From contig NZ_SMNQ01000013.1 of NCBI RefSeq assembly GCF_004353505.1, positions 124,001-188,000 of the forward strand: a stretch of DNA of 64,000 nucleotides, given 5' to 3'. Shown here one piece after another: positions 24,712 to 32,758 of the stretch. Within the stretch, counting starts at the first letter, position 1. Every line of letters begins with the position of its first letter. This DNA comes from Streptomyces sp. WAC05374. Its GTDB lineage: Bacteria > Actinomycetota > Actinomycetes > Streptomycetales > Streptomycetaceae. The position numbers and the translations under genes are program-made. The notes beneath the pieces were generated by a model. It was not told the origin of the DNA. It searched no databases and saw only the letters and a list, made by a program, of their open reading frames with translations.

Positions 24712-25216
24712 ACCAGACGGCCTTGCCGTCGTCCGTGAGCCGGTGACCGCACGCCGCGCTGAGCGTCCGTATCAGCAGCAGGCCCCGCCCGTGCTCCTGC
24801 CAGGGGTCGGGCGGGGTGTCGTGCTCCGGGGCCAGGTCGCCCGGCGGCTCCGGGTCCCGGTCGTGCACCTCGACCCGGCAGCCGCTCGGCAGCAGCCGCA
24901 CCACCAGCTCGATCGGTCCCTTGCCCGAGGTGTGCTCCACCGCGTTCGCCACCAGCTCGGCCGTCAGCAGCTCGGCCGTGTCCCGGTACGCCGACGCGTC
25001 CAGGTCCGCGAGCGCCGTCCGTATCAGGGCGCGCGCGATCGGCACCGCGGCCGACGTGTGCGGCAGCGCGATGCGCCAGGAGGAGGGGCCGGAGGCTTCG
25101 GGCAAGGCGGGGGTCCGTTCGGGGGAGCGGTTCCGTTCGGGTGCGGGGGAGAGCCGGGAGTGTGAACCAGGGGACGCAGGGGCCACACGAGACCTGTGAG
25201 GTCTGCCGACAACCAT
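24683..25216 (-). CDS. RsbW-like ATP-binding protein (anti-sigma factor type histidine kinase fold)
   Basis: 177 residues from the ATG at 25216, which has GGGAG upstream; longer in-frame starts exist. The HATPase_c core is clear: LLTAELVANAVEHT (N box), VEVHDRDPEPP (G1) and HGRGLLLIRTLSAACGHRL (G2). Streptomyces has dozens of such short kinases that act as anti-sigma factors or in partner switching. No sigma factor or antagonist is next to it. The 3' end overlaps the APC permease gene by 29 nt. The ribosome site is inside an inverted repeat (25221-25268) that could close it. Confidence 0.88.
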   Translation of the reverse strand: MVVGRPHRSRVAPASPGSHSRLSPAPERNRSPERTPALPEASGPSSWRIALPHTSAAVPIARALIRTALADLDASAYRDTAELLTAELVANAVEHTSGKGPIELVVRLLPSGCRVEVHDRDPEPPGDLAPEHDTPPDPWQEHGRGLLLIRTLSAACGHRLTDDGKAVWFTLPALRSP

Positions 25217-25220
25217 ACGA

Positions 25221-25268
25221 AGGACTCCCAGCCGAACCCGAGGCCCCCGCCCACCCATCGGGAGTCCT
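25221..25268 (-). promoter_or_regulatory. Possible ribosome-site-closing hairpin in the kinase leader
   Basis: On the minus strand AGGACTCCC (25268-25260) is followed after 30 nt by GGGAGTCCT (25229-25221), a perfect 9-bp match. The second arm contains the GGGAG ribosome site, four bases before the ATG at 25216. Pairing would hide the ribosome site. Confidence 0.5.
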
Positions 25269-25341
25269 GTGCCCCGGCTGATACAGGACCCTGGTCGGTC
25301 ACGGACAGCGGTTACAAGGTCACGACTCAGCGTATCGCGCC

Positions 25342-25361
25342 TACGTGACGGAAGTCACGTA
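25342..25361 (+). promoter_or_regulatory. Inverted-repeat operator upstream of the enoyl-CoA hydratase operon
   Basis: Perfect arms TACGTGAC (25342-25349) and GTCACGTA (25354-25361) with a GGAA spacer. The core GTGAC-N4-GTCA recurs at 31031-31043 in the divergent promoter of the same pathway. A GTGATAG -10-like string follows it at 25365-25371. Probably the target of the PaaX-type regulator at 28510-29343. Confidence 0.6.
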
Positions 25362-25421
25362 CAAGTGATAGCTTCGAAGGGCACGCATCTGCGCAGGCAG
25401 ACCGCAGGGAGGCCGCACCCC

Positions 25422-26249
25422 ATGAGCCCCTTCTCCAGCTCCGCGCCCCGCACCGAGGAATGGCGGCACGTGCGGCTGACCGTCGACGACGGCGTCGCCA
25501 CCGTCACGCTCGCCCGCCCCGCCCGACTGAACGCGCTCACCTTCGGTGCCTACGCCGATCTGCGCGACCTGCTCGCCGAGCTGTCCCGGGAGCGCGCCGT
25601 ACGCGCCCTGGTCCTCGCGGGCGAGGGCCGGGGCTTCTGCTCCGGCGGCGACGTCGACGACATCATCGGCGCCACCCTCGCCATGGACACCGCCGAGCTG
25701 CTCGACTTCAACCGGATGACCGGCCAGGTCGTCCGCGCCCTGCGTGAGGCACCCTTCCCGGTGATCGCCGCCGTCCACGGGGTCGCCGCCGGCGCCGGTG
25801 CCGTCCTCGCGCTCGCCGCCGACTTCCGGATCGCCGACCCCTCCGCCCGGTTCGCCTTCCTGTTCACCAAGGTCGGCCTCTCCGGCGGCGACATGGGCGC
25901 CGCGTACCTCCTCCCGCGCGTCGTCGGCCTCGGGCACGCCACCCGGCTGCTGATGCTCGGCGAACCCGTCCGCGCCCCCGAGGCCGAACGCATCGGCCTG
26001 ATCAGCGAGCTGACCGAGGAGGGCGCCGCCGACACCCGCGCCGCCGCGCTCGCCCGCCGGCTCGCCGACGGCCCCGCCCTCGCCCACGCCCAGACCAAGG
26101 CACTGCTCACGGCCGAGCTGGACATGCCGCTCGCCGCCTCCGTCGAACTGGACGCCGCCACCCAGGCCCTCCTGATGAACGGCGAGGACTACGCCGAGTT
26201 CCACGCCGCGTTCACCGAGAAGCGGCCTCCCAAGTGGCAGGGGCGGTGA
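25422..26249 (+). CDS. Enoyl-CoA hydratase/isomerase family protein
   Basis: 275 residues from the ATG at 25422, chosen because GGGAGG precedes it and the crotonase domain begins shortly after. Crotonase marks: VTLARPARLNALTFGAYADL, the oxyanion loop GRGFCSGGDVDD near residue 70 and AAVHGVAAGAGAVLALAADFRIA. It hydrates or isomerises an unsaturated acyl-CoA. It is followed after 6 nt by the fused monooxygenase/reductase. It probably handles the ring-opened or ring-reduced CoA ester made by that enzyme. An operator is at 25342-25361. Confidence 0.92.
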   Translation: MSPFSSSAPRTEEWRHVRLTVDDGVATVTLARPARLNALTFGAYADLRDLLAELSRERAVRALVLAGEGRGFCSGGDVDDIIGATLAMDTAELLDFNRMTGQVVRALREAPFPVIAAVHGVAAGAGAVLALAADFRIADPSARFAFLFTKVGLSGGDMGAAYLLPRVVGLGHATRLLMLGEPVRAPEAERIGLISELTEEGAADTRAAALARRLADGPALAHAQTKALLTAELDMPLAASVELDAATQALLMNGEDYAEFHAAFTEKRPPKWQGR

Positions 26250-26255
26250 CCGGCC

Positions 26256-28532
26256 GTGCGCGTAGCCGTCATCGGCGGCGGCCCCGGGGGCCTGTACGCC
26301 GCCGCCCTGCTCAAGCGCCTCGACCCCGCACGTGACATCACCGTCTGGGAGCGGAACGCCCCCGACGACACCTTCGGCTTCGGGGTCGTCCTGTCCGACG
26401 AGACCCTCGGCGGCATCGAGCACGCCGACCCGGACGTGTACGCCGCCCTCCAGGCGGAGTTCGTCCGCTGGGACGACATCGACATCGTCCACCGCGGCCG
26501 GACGCTCACCTCCGGCGGTCACGGGTTCGCCGCGCTCGGCCGCCGCCGGCTGCTGGAGATCCTCCACGAGCGCTGCGCCGGCCTGGGCGTACGGCTCCGC
26601 TTCCGCTCCGGGGCGCCCCCCGCCGCCGAGCTGGCCGCCACCCACGACCTGGTGATCGCCGCCGACGGCGTCCACAGCCGCACCCGCGAGGCGCACGCCG
26701 ACGGGTTCGCGCCCCACCTCACCCCCCACCGCTGCCGCTACATCTGGCTGGCCGCCGACTTCGCCTTCGACGCCTTCCGGTTCGAGATCGCCGAGACCGA
26801 GCACGGGGTGATGCAGCTCCACGGCTACCCCTACGCGGCGGACGCCTCGACCGTCATCGTCGAGATGCGGGAGGAGGTCTGGCGCGCGGCCGGGTTCGAC
26901 GAACTCGACGAACAGGAGTCCGTCGCACGCTGCGCCAAGATCTTCTCCGACGCGCTCCAGGGGCGGCCGCTCGCCTCGAACAACTCGTCCTGGACCGCCT
27001 TCCGCACCGTCGTCTGCGGCCGCTGGTCGTACGGCAACACCGTCCTCCTCGGCGACGCCGCCCACACCGCGCACTTCTCCATCGGCTCCGGCACCAAACT
27101 CGCCGTCGAGGACGCCCTCGCACTCGCCGCCTGCATCGAGGAGCAGCCCGACCTGTGCGCGGCGCTCACGGCGTACGAGGCGGAGCGCCGCCCCGTCGTC
27201 GAGTCCACCCAGCGCGCGGCCGCCGCGAGCCTCCGCTGGTTCGAGGACCTCGCCGGTCACCTCGACCAGCCGCCCCGCCAGTTCGCCTTCAACCTCCTCA
27301 CCCGCAGCCGCCGCGTCACCCACGACAACCTGCGGCTGCGCGACCCCCGTTTCACCGACGCCGTGGAGCGGGACTTCGGCTGCCCGCCCGGCACCCCGCC
27401 GATGTTCACCCCGTTCCGGCTGCGCGGACTGACCCTGCGCAACCGGGTCGTCGTCTCACCCATGGACATGTACTCGGCCGTGGACGGCGTCCCCGGCGAC
27501 CTCCACCTCGTCCACCTCGGCGCCCGCGCCCTCGGCGGCGCCGGGCTCGTCATGACCGAGATGGTCTGCGTCAGCCCCGAGGGCCGGATCACCCCCGGCT
27601 GCGCCGGGCTGTGGACCCCAGGCCAGTCCGCCGCCTGGCGCCGCGTCACCGACTTCGTCCACCAGCAGTCGCCCGGCACCGCCATCGGCGTCCAGCTCGG
27701 ACACTCCGGGCGCAAGGGCTCCACCAAGCGCATGTGGGAGGGCATCGACCAGCCCCTGGACTCCGGCAACTGGCCCCTGGTCGCCGCCTCCCCCCTCCCG
27801 TACCGCCCCGGGGTCAGCCAGGTCCCGCACGAACTGCACCGGGCGGCGCTCACCGACATAAGGGAGCAGTTCGCCGCCGCCGCCCGGCGCGCCGCGCGCG
27901 CGGGCTTCGACCTGCTCGAACTGCACTGCGCCCACGGCTACCTGCTGTCCGGGTTCCTCTCCCCGCTCACCAACCGCCGCACCGACGCCTACGGCGGCTC
28001 CCTGACGGGCCGGCTCCGCTTCCCCCTGGAGGTCTTCGACGCGGTACGGGCCGCCTGGCCCGGCGAACGGCCCATGACCGTGCGCATCTCGGCCACCGAC
28101 TGGGCGCCCGGCGGCACCACCGCCGAGGAGGCCGTCGAGATCGCCCGCGCCTTCGCCGAGCACGGCGCCGACGCCATCGACGTCTCCACCGGACAGGTCG
28201 TCCCCGACGAGCGACCCGAGTACGGCCGCTCGTACCAGACGCCGTACGCCGACAGGATCCGCAACGCCCTCAAGGTGCCCGTCATCGCGGTGGGCGCGAT
28301 CTCGTCGTGGGACGACGTCAACTCGCTGCTGCTGGCCGGCCGCGCCGATCTGTGCGCCCTGGCCCGCCCCCACCTCTACGACCCGCACTGGACCCTGCAC
28401 GCCGCCGCCGACCAGGGCTACGAGGGCCCCGGCGCCCCCTGGCCCGCGCCCTACCGCGCCGGCAGCCGCAAACCCCCCACGGGCCGCACCGACGCGCCCA
28501 AGCCCCGCCTCACGCTGGCTCCCCGCCCCTGA
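26256..28532 (+). CDS. Fused FAD monooxygenase / Old-Yellow-Enzyme reductase (2-aminobenzoyl-CoA or salicylyl-CoA type)
   Basis: 758 residues from a GTG. The N-terminal domain is an FAD hydroxylase (VIGGGPGGLYAA at residues 5-16, GDAAHTAHFSIGSG near 265). From about residue 380 an OYE-type flavin reductase begins (FTPFRLRGLTLRNRVVVSPMDMYS) and carries the HCAHGYLLSGFLSP active-site region. This exact fusion is known as 2-aminobenzoyl-CoA monooxygenase/reductase of Azoarcus evansii, which hydroxylates the ring and then reduces it, and as salicylyl-CoA 5-hydroxylase-like proteins. Adjacent CoA ligase, dehydrogenase, hydratase and RidA, and the absence of gentisate dioxygenase, favour anthranilate. 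The 3' end overlaps paaX by 23 nt. Confidence 0.9.
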   Translation: MRVAVIGGGPGGLYAAALLKRLDPARDITVWERNAPDDTFGFGVVLSDETLGGIEHADPDVYAALQAEFVRWDDIDIVHRGRTLTSGGHGFAALGRRRLLEILHERCAGLGVRLRFRSGAPPAAELAATHDLVIAADGVHSRTREAHADGFAPHLTPHRCRYIWLAADFAFDAFRFEIAETEHGVMQLHGYPYAADASTVIVEMREEVWRAAGFDELDEQESVARCAKIFSDALQGRPLASNNSSWTAFRTVVCGRWSYGNTVLLGDAAHTAHFSIGSGTKLAVEDALALAACIEEQPDLCAALTAYEAERRPVVESTQRAAAASLRWFEDLAGHLDQPPRQFAFNLLTRSRRVTHDNLRLRDPRFTDAVERDFGCPPGTPPMFTPFRLRGLTLRNRVVVSPMDMYSAVDGVPGDLHLVHLGARALGGAGLVMTEMVCVSPEGRITPGCAGLWTPGQSAAWRRVTDFVHQQSPGTAIGVQLGHSGRKGSTKRMWEGIDQPLDSGNWPLVAASPLPYRPGVSQVPHELHRAALTDIREQFAAAARRAARAGFDLLELHCAHGYLLSGFLSPLTNRRTDAYGGSLTGRLRFPLEVFDAVRAAWPGERPMTVRISATDWAPGGTTAEEAVEIARAFAEHGADAIDVSTGQVVPDERPEYGRSYQTPYADRIRNALKVPVIAVGAISSWDDVNSLLLAGRADLCALARPHLYDPHWTLHAAADQGYEGPGAPWPAPYRAGSRKPPTGRTDAPKPRLTLAPRP

Positions 28533-29343
28533 CCGATCCGCCCCTGACGAACCCCTCGCCCGCGTCCCGCAGCAGCCCGTGCAGCCCGCCGAAGACCGCG
28601 GCCGCCCGGCCGCCCGGCCAGCCCGCCGGGAGCAGGGCGGCCGGCAGGCCCGGGTCGGCGTACGGCAGGCGGCGCCAGGAGTCCAGGGCGAGCAGGTAGT
28701 CCCGGTACGCCTCCTCCGGCGACGGCTCCCGGGTCGACCAGGCGCGCAGCACCGGCTCGTGGAGGTCCAGGAACTCCTCGTACAGCTTGGCGATCGCCGC
28801 CAGGTCCCACCAGCGGCCCACCGCCTCCGCCGTGGGCGCGAAGCCCAGGTGCTCCCCGCGGAAGAGGTCCACGTACGGGTCGAGCTGGAGGCGCCGGAGC
28901 GTGTGCCGGGTCTCCTCGTACAGCGCGGCGGGCGCGATCCACACACCGGGTGCCGCCGTGCCGAAGCCGAGCCGGCCCAGCCGCGAGCGGAGCAGGTGCC
29001 GCTTGTGCCGCTCCGCCTCGGGCACCGAGAAGACGGCGAGGACCCAGCCGTCGTCCTCGTGCGGCTCGCCGGCCGCGTAGATGCGCCGGTCACCGTCGTC
29101 CAGGAGCTGGCGGGCGTCGTCCGAAAGGGCGTATCCGGCCGCCCCGTCCGGCGTACGGCAGGGCTCCAGCAGCCCGCGGCGCTTGAGCCGCGAGACGGAG
29201 GAGCGCACCGACGGCGCGTCCACGCCCAGCACCGCCAGCAGCCGGATCAGCTCGGCCACCGGCAGCGGGGCGTTGTCGGGCGTCCGCCCGTACGCGCCGT
29301 ACAGGGAGACGATCAGGGAACGAGGGGTGTGCTGCTCGGCCAC
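28510..29343 (-). CDS. PaaX-family transcriptional regulator
   Basis: 277 residues from a GTG at 29343, nine bases after the CoA ligase stop, so it is second in the ligase operon. The winged-helix N-terminus (RSLIVSLYGAYGR, LLAVLGVDAPSVRSSVSRLKRRGLLEP) and the PaaX central and C-terminal domains (WVLAVFSVPEAERHKRHLLRSRLGRLGFG) are clear. PaaX proteins repress aromatic-CoA pathways and are released by the aryl-CoA intermediate. It probably binds the GTGAC-N4-GTCA sites at 25342-25361 and 31031-31043. Confidence 0.92.
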   Translation of the reverse strand: MAEQHTPRSLIVSLYGAYGRTPDNAPLPVAELIRLLAVLGVDAPSVRSSVSRLKRRGLLEPCRTPDGAAGYALSDDARQLLDDGDRRIYAAGEPHEDDGWVLAVFSVPEAERHKRHLLRSRLGRLGFGTAAPGVWIAPAALYEETRHTLRRLQLDPYVDLFRGEHLGFAPTAEAVGRWWDLAAIAKLYEEFLDLHEPVLRAWSTREPSPEEAYRDYLLALDSWRRLPYADPGLPAALLPAGWPGGRAAAVFGGLHGLLRDAGEGFVRGGSVRGGEPA

Positions 29344-29352
29344 GTGATCACT

Positions 29353-30981
29353 TTACGGGCGTGTCCCGGGCTCGTCCTGGCGCAGCCGGAACCGTTGCAG
29401 CTTCCCGGTGGCCGTCCGGGGGAGCGCGTCCAGGAAAACGATCCTGCGCGGGCACTTGTAGGGGGCGAGACGGTCCTTCACGAAGGTGCGCAGCGCCTCG
29501 GCGGTGGAGTCGTCGCGGGGCAGGCCGTCGCGCAGCACCGCGTACGCCACCACGATGTGGCCGCGCACCTCGTCGGGGGCGCCCACCACGGCCGCCTCCA
29601 CCACGTCGGGGTGCGCCAGCAGCGCCTCCTCGACCTGGGGGCCGGCGATGTTGTACCCGGCCGAGATGATCATGTCGTCCGCGCGGGCCACATAGCGCAG
29701 GTAGCCGTCCGGTTCGCGGACGTAGGTGTCGCCCGTGATGTTCCAGCCGTGCCGTACGTACTCCGTCTGGCGCGGATCGGCGAGGTAACGGCAGCCCACC
29801 GGGCCGCGCACGGCCAGGAGCCCCTCCTGCCCGTCGGGGACCGGCTCACCGGAGGCGTCCACCACGCGCGCGTGCCACCCGGGAACGGGGACCCCCGTGG
29901 TGCCGGGGCGGATGGCGTCGTCGGCGGCGGAGACGAAGATGTGCAGCAGTTCGGTGGCGCCGATGCCGTTGATCAGCCGCAGCCCGGTCCGCTCGTACCA
30001 GGCCCGCCAGGTGGCCGCCGGCAGGTTCTCGCCCGCCGACACGCAGCGCCGCAGCGAGCCGGTGTCATGGGCGTCCACCTCGTCCAGCATCACCCGGTAG
30101 GCGGTCGGCGCGGTGAACAGCACCGTCACGCGGTGCTCGGCGACGGCGGGCAGGAGCTGTTTGGGTCCGGCCTGCTCCAGCAGCAGCGCCGAGGCGCCCG
30201 CCCGCATCGGGAAGATCACCAGTCCGCCCAGTCCGAAGGTGAACCCCAGCGGGGGGCTCCCCGCGAAGAGGTCGTCCGGCTCCGGCCGCAGCACGTGGGC
30301 GGAGAAGGTGTCGGCGACGGCCAGCACGTCCCGGTGGAAGTGCATGCACCCCTTGGGCCGTCCGGTCGTCCCCGACGTGAAGGCGATCAGTGCCACGTCG
30401 TCGGCGGCCGTGCCGACCGCCTCGTACGTGCCGGGGTGCCGGGCCGCGAGGTGCAGCAGGTCGTCGGGACCGTCACCGCCGTACGCCGTGATCCGCAGCC
30501 CGGGTACCTCCGCCTTGACCAGGTCGTCCACCGTCCGGACGTCGCACACGGCGTGGCCGACCCGGGCCATCTCGCACATGACGGCCAGCTCGCGGGCGCG
30601 CGCCTGTGCCAGGACGGTGACGGCGACCGCGCCCGCCTTCATCACCGCCAGCCAGCAGGCCGCGAGCCACGGCGTGGTGGGCCCCCGCAGCAGCACCCGG
30701 TTGCCGGGCACCACGCCCAGGTCACGGGTGAGCGCGTGGGCGATGCGGTCGACGCGGCCGCGCAGTTCGCCGTACGTCCAGACCCGGCCCGCGCCGTCCC
30801 GGAAGACCGGCCGGTCCGCGCCGAACCGTTCCACCGTGCGGTCCAGCAGCTCCGCCCCGCAGTTGAGCCGGTCGGGGTAGCGCAGCTCGGGGAGGTCGAA
30901 GACGAGGCCGGGCCACTGCTCGCGCGGTGGCAGGTGGTCCCGGGCGAAGGTGTCGAGGTGGGCCGAAGGCGTGAGCTCCAT
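29353..30981 (-). CDS. Benzoate-CoA ligase family enzyme, probable 2-aminobenzoate-CoA ligase
   Basis: 542 residues from the ATG at 30981, selected for its AAGGGGG ribosome site. Adenylate-forming motifs: FTSGTTGRPKG at residues 201-211, NGIGATELLHIF, and catalytic lysine 527 in TATGKLQRF. The N-terminal AHLDTFARDHLPPREQWP and WPGLVFDLPELRYPDRLN opening is typical of the benzoate/2-aminobenzoate-CoA ligase branch. It should activate the aromatic acid for the fused monooxygenase. It is divergent from the acyl-CoA dehydrogenase across a 97-bp control region. Confidence 0.9.
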   Translation of the reverse strand: MELTPSAHLDTFARDHLPPREQWPGLVFDLPELRYPDRLNCGAELLDRTVERFGADRPVFRDGAGRVWTYGELRGRVDRIAHALTRDLGVVPGNRVLLRGPTTPWLAACWLAVMKAGAVAVTVLAQARARELAVMCEMARVGHAVCDVRTVDDLVKAEVPGLRITAYGGDGPDDLLHLAARHPGTYEAVGTAADDVALIAFTSGTTGRPKGCMHFHRDVLAVADTFSAHVLRPEPDDLFAGSPPLGFTFGLGGLVIFPMRAGASALLLEQAGPKQLLPAVAEHRVTVLFTAPTAYRVMLDEVDAHDTGSLRRCVSAGENLPAATWRAWYERTGLRLINGIGATELLHIFVSAADDAIRPGTTGVPVPGWHARVVDASGEPVPDGQEGLLAVRGPVGCRYLADPRQTEYVRHGWNITGDTYVREPDGYLRYVARADDMIISAGYNIAGPQVEEALLAHPDVVEAAVVGAPDEVRGHIVVAYAVLRDGLPRDDSTAEALRTFVKDRLAPYKCPRRIVFLDALPRTATGKLQRFRLRQDEPGTRP

Positions 30982-31004
30982 GGTTCGCCCCCTTGGCGTG
31001 GTGG

Positions 31005-31045
31005 GAACGCTCATCGAGCGTATCGTTCATGTGACGACAGTCAAC
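31005..31045. promoter_or_regulatory. Divergent promoter/operator between CoA ligase and acyl-CoA dehydrogenase
   Basis: GTGAC-N4-GTCA at 31031-31043 matches the core of the operator at 25342. On the minus strand TTGACT (31044-31039), 16 bp and TACGCT (31022-31017) form a promoter for the ligase, with the operator over its -35. A second inverted repeat, GAACG at 31005-31009 with CGTTC at 31024-31028 around CGCTC-ATC-GAGCG, covers the -10. Confidence 0.6.
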
Positions 31046-31078
31046 GGCCCGCGATAGATGTCTTCCGAGGGGGCATGA

Positions 31079-32191
31079 ATGCCCGTATTCTCACTCGATC
31101 CGGCCCAGACCGCCTGGTGCGCGGAGCTGCGCGCCCTGGCCGCCGAACGCCTGCGCCCGCTCGCCGAGAAGGGCGAGCCGGGGCACGTCAACCGCCCCCT
31201 CGTCGCCGCGCTCGGGGAACTGGGCCTGCTCGGGCGCCTCTTCGGGGCGGGGGCGCTGGAGCTGTGCCTGATGCGGGAGTCCCTCGCGCAGGTCTGCACG
31301 GAGGCGGAGACCGCCCTCGCCCTCCAGGGGCTCGGCGCCCACCCCGTCGCCGCGTCCGGCACGCCCGGGCAGCGGGCGCGCTGGCTGCCGGAGGTGGGCG
31401 CGGGCCGGGCAATCGCGGCGTTCGCGCTCTCGGAGCCCGGCGCGGGCTCCGACGCGGCGGCGCTCGCGATGGAGGCGGTGCCCGACGGCCCGGGCTGGCG
31501 GCTGACGGGCGAGAAGTGCTGGATCTCCAACGCCCCCGAGGCCGACTTCTACTCCGTCTTCGCCCGGACGACACCGGGGGCCGGGGCGCAAGGCGTCACC
31601 GCCTTCCTCGTCCCCGCCGACCGGCCCGGCCTCAGCGGCGGCCCGCTCGACATGCTCAGTCCGCACCCCATCGGCAGCCTGCTGTTCGACGGCGTGCCGG
31701 TGGGGCCCGACGACGTCCTGGGTGAGGTGGACCGGGGCTTCCGCGTCGCCATGACGACCCTCAACCTCTTCCGGCCCAGCGTGGGCGCCTTCGCGGTGGG
31801 CATGGCCCAGGCGGCGCTGGACGCGGCGCTCGCCCACACGGCCGAACGCGCCGCCTTCGGGGGTGCCCTGAAAGACCTTCAGGCCGTCTCCCACCAGGTC
31901 GCCGAGATGGCCACCCGCACCGAGGCCGCCCGCCTGCTGGTGTACGCGGCGGCGGCCGCGTACGACGAGGGCGCCGCCGACGTGCCCAAGCGGGCCGCCA
32001 TGGCGAAGCTGCTGGCCACCGAGACCGCCCAGTACGTCGTGGACGCCGCCGTCCAGTTGCACGGCGCCCGCGCCCTGCGGCGCGGCCACCTGCTGGAGCA
32101 CCTGTACCGGGAGGTCCGGGCGCCGCGCATCTACGAGGGCGCGACCGAGGTGCAGCGCACCATCATCGCCAAGGAGCTGTACGCCACATGA
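31079..32191 (+). CDS. Acyl-CoA dehydrogenase family protein
   Basis: 370 residues from the ATG at 31079 behind GAGGGGG. The family shows in FALSEPGAGSDAAALAMEAV (FAD-binding loop), GEKCWISNA, and the C-terminal RIYEGATEVQRTIIAKEL with the catalytic base glutamate near residue 353. It introduces a double bond into an acyl-CoA. In this cluster it probably acts on the alicyclic or ring-opened CoA ester after the monooxygenase/reductase. It overlaps the RidA gene by 4 nt. Confidence 0.93.
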   Translation: MPVFSLDPAQTAWCAELRALAAERLRPLAEKGEPGHVNRPLVAALGELGLLGRLFGAGALELCLMRESLAQVCTEAETALALQGLGAHPVAASGTPGQRARWLPEVGAGRAIAAFALSEPGAGSDAAALAMEAVPDGPGWRLTGEKCWISNAPEADFYSVFARTTPGAGAQGVTAFLVPADRPGLSGGPLDMLSPHPIGSLLFDGVPVGPDDVLGEVDRGFRVAMTTLNLFRPSVGAFAVGMAQAALDAALAHTAERAAFGGALKDLQAVSHQVAEMATRTEAARLLVYAAAAAYDEGAADVPKRAAMAKLLATETAQYVVDAAVQLHGARALRRGHLLEHLYREVRAPRIYEGATEVQRTIIAKELYAT

Positions 32192-32586
32192 GCCTCGAAC
32201 GCCTCAACCCCGCCGAACTGTCACCGCCCACCGGCTTCTCCCACGCCGTCACCGCCACCGGCTCCCGCCTGGTCCTCCTGGCCGGACAGACCGCCCTGGA
32301 CGGGGCCGGGAACGTGGTGGGCCGGACCCTGCCCGAGCAGTTCGAGACCGCGCTGGGCAACCTGCTCGCCGCCCTGAAGGCGGCGGGCGGCACCGCCGGC
32401 GACCTCGCCCGCGTCACGGTGTACGCCACGGACGTCGCCGACTACCGGGCCCACGCCCCCGAACTGGGCCGGATCTGGCGCCGCCTGGCCGGCCGTCAGT
32501 ACCCGGCGATGGCGGTCATCGGCGCCGTCCGGCTCTGGGACGAGCAGGCGCTGGTCGAACTGGACGGGATTGCCGTCCTGGGCTGA
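32188..32586 (+). CDS. RidA/YjgF-family protein, probable enamine/imine deaminase
   Basis: 132 residues, coupled to the dehydrogenase by ATGA. RidA features: NPAELSPPTGFSHAVTATGSRLVLLAGQTALDGAGNVV, the AALKAAGGTAGDLARVTVYATDVADY helix-strand unit and a C-terminal VELDGIAVLG. The family hydrolyses reactive enamines and imines; relatives include 2-aminomuconate deaminase. Such an activity is what an amino-substituted CoA ester from anthranilate would need, which supports the assigned pathway. A perfect hairpin follows at 32599. Confidence 0.9.
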   Translation: MSLERLNPAELSPPTGFSHAVTATGSRLVLLAGQTALDGAGNVVGRTLPEQFETALGNLLAALKAAGGTAGDLARVTVYATDVADYRAHAPELGRIWRRLAGRQYPAMAVIGAVRLWDEQALVELDGIAVLG

Positions 32587-32598
32587 GTCACGCCCCCG

Positions 32599-32622
32599 GC
32601 GCCCCCGGACATCCGGGGGCGC
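32599..32622 (+). terminator. Terminator hairpin of the aromatic-CoA operon
   Basis: Ten-base arms GCGCCCCCGG (32599-32608) and CCGGGGGCGC (32613-32622) with an ACAT loop, 12 nt after the RidA stop. No U-tract. Confidence 0.75.
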
Positions 32623-32636
32623 ACAAGGGTTGTGCA

Positions 32637-32669
32637 GTGCAATGTCACATTACTATGTTGCACGTCACA
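32637..32669 (+). promoter_or_regulatory. Collagenase promoter region with inverted and direct repeats
   Basis: GTGCAA (32637-32642) and TTGCAC (32658-32663) flank a TACTAT -10-like hexamer at 32651-32656. GTCACA is repeated at 32644-32649 and 32664-32669, 20 bp apart. ATGTCACAT at 32642-32650 resembles, on the other strand, the ATGTGAAAT core of the operator at 35189-35217. Confidence 0.45.
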
Positions 32670-32758
32670 CGGTAGTGGCATGGACTCATCAATAAGCCAC
32701 GCCGACCGTGCGCACCGCTGAACGGACCACTCCCCACCTCCCGACACAGGAGCCGCAG

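Noticed and set aside
32708..32758. Longer collagenase with 17 more N-terminal residues
   Set aside because: No ribosome site precedes 32708, whereas AGGAG is well placed for the GTG at 32759.
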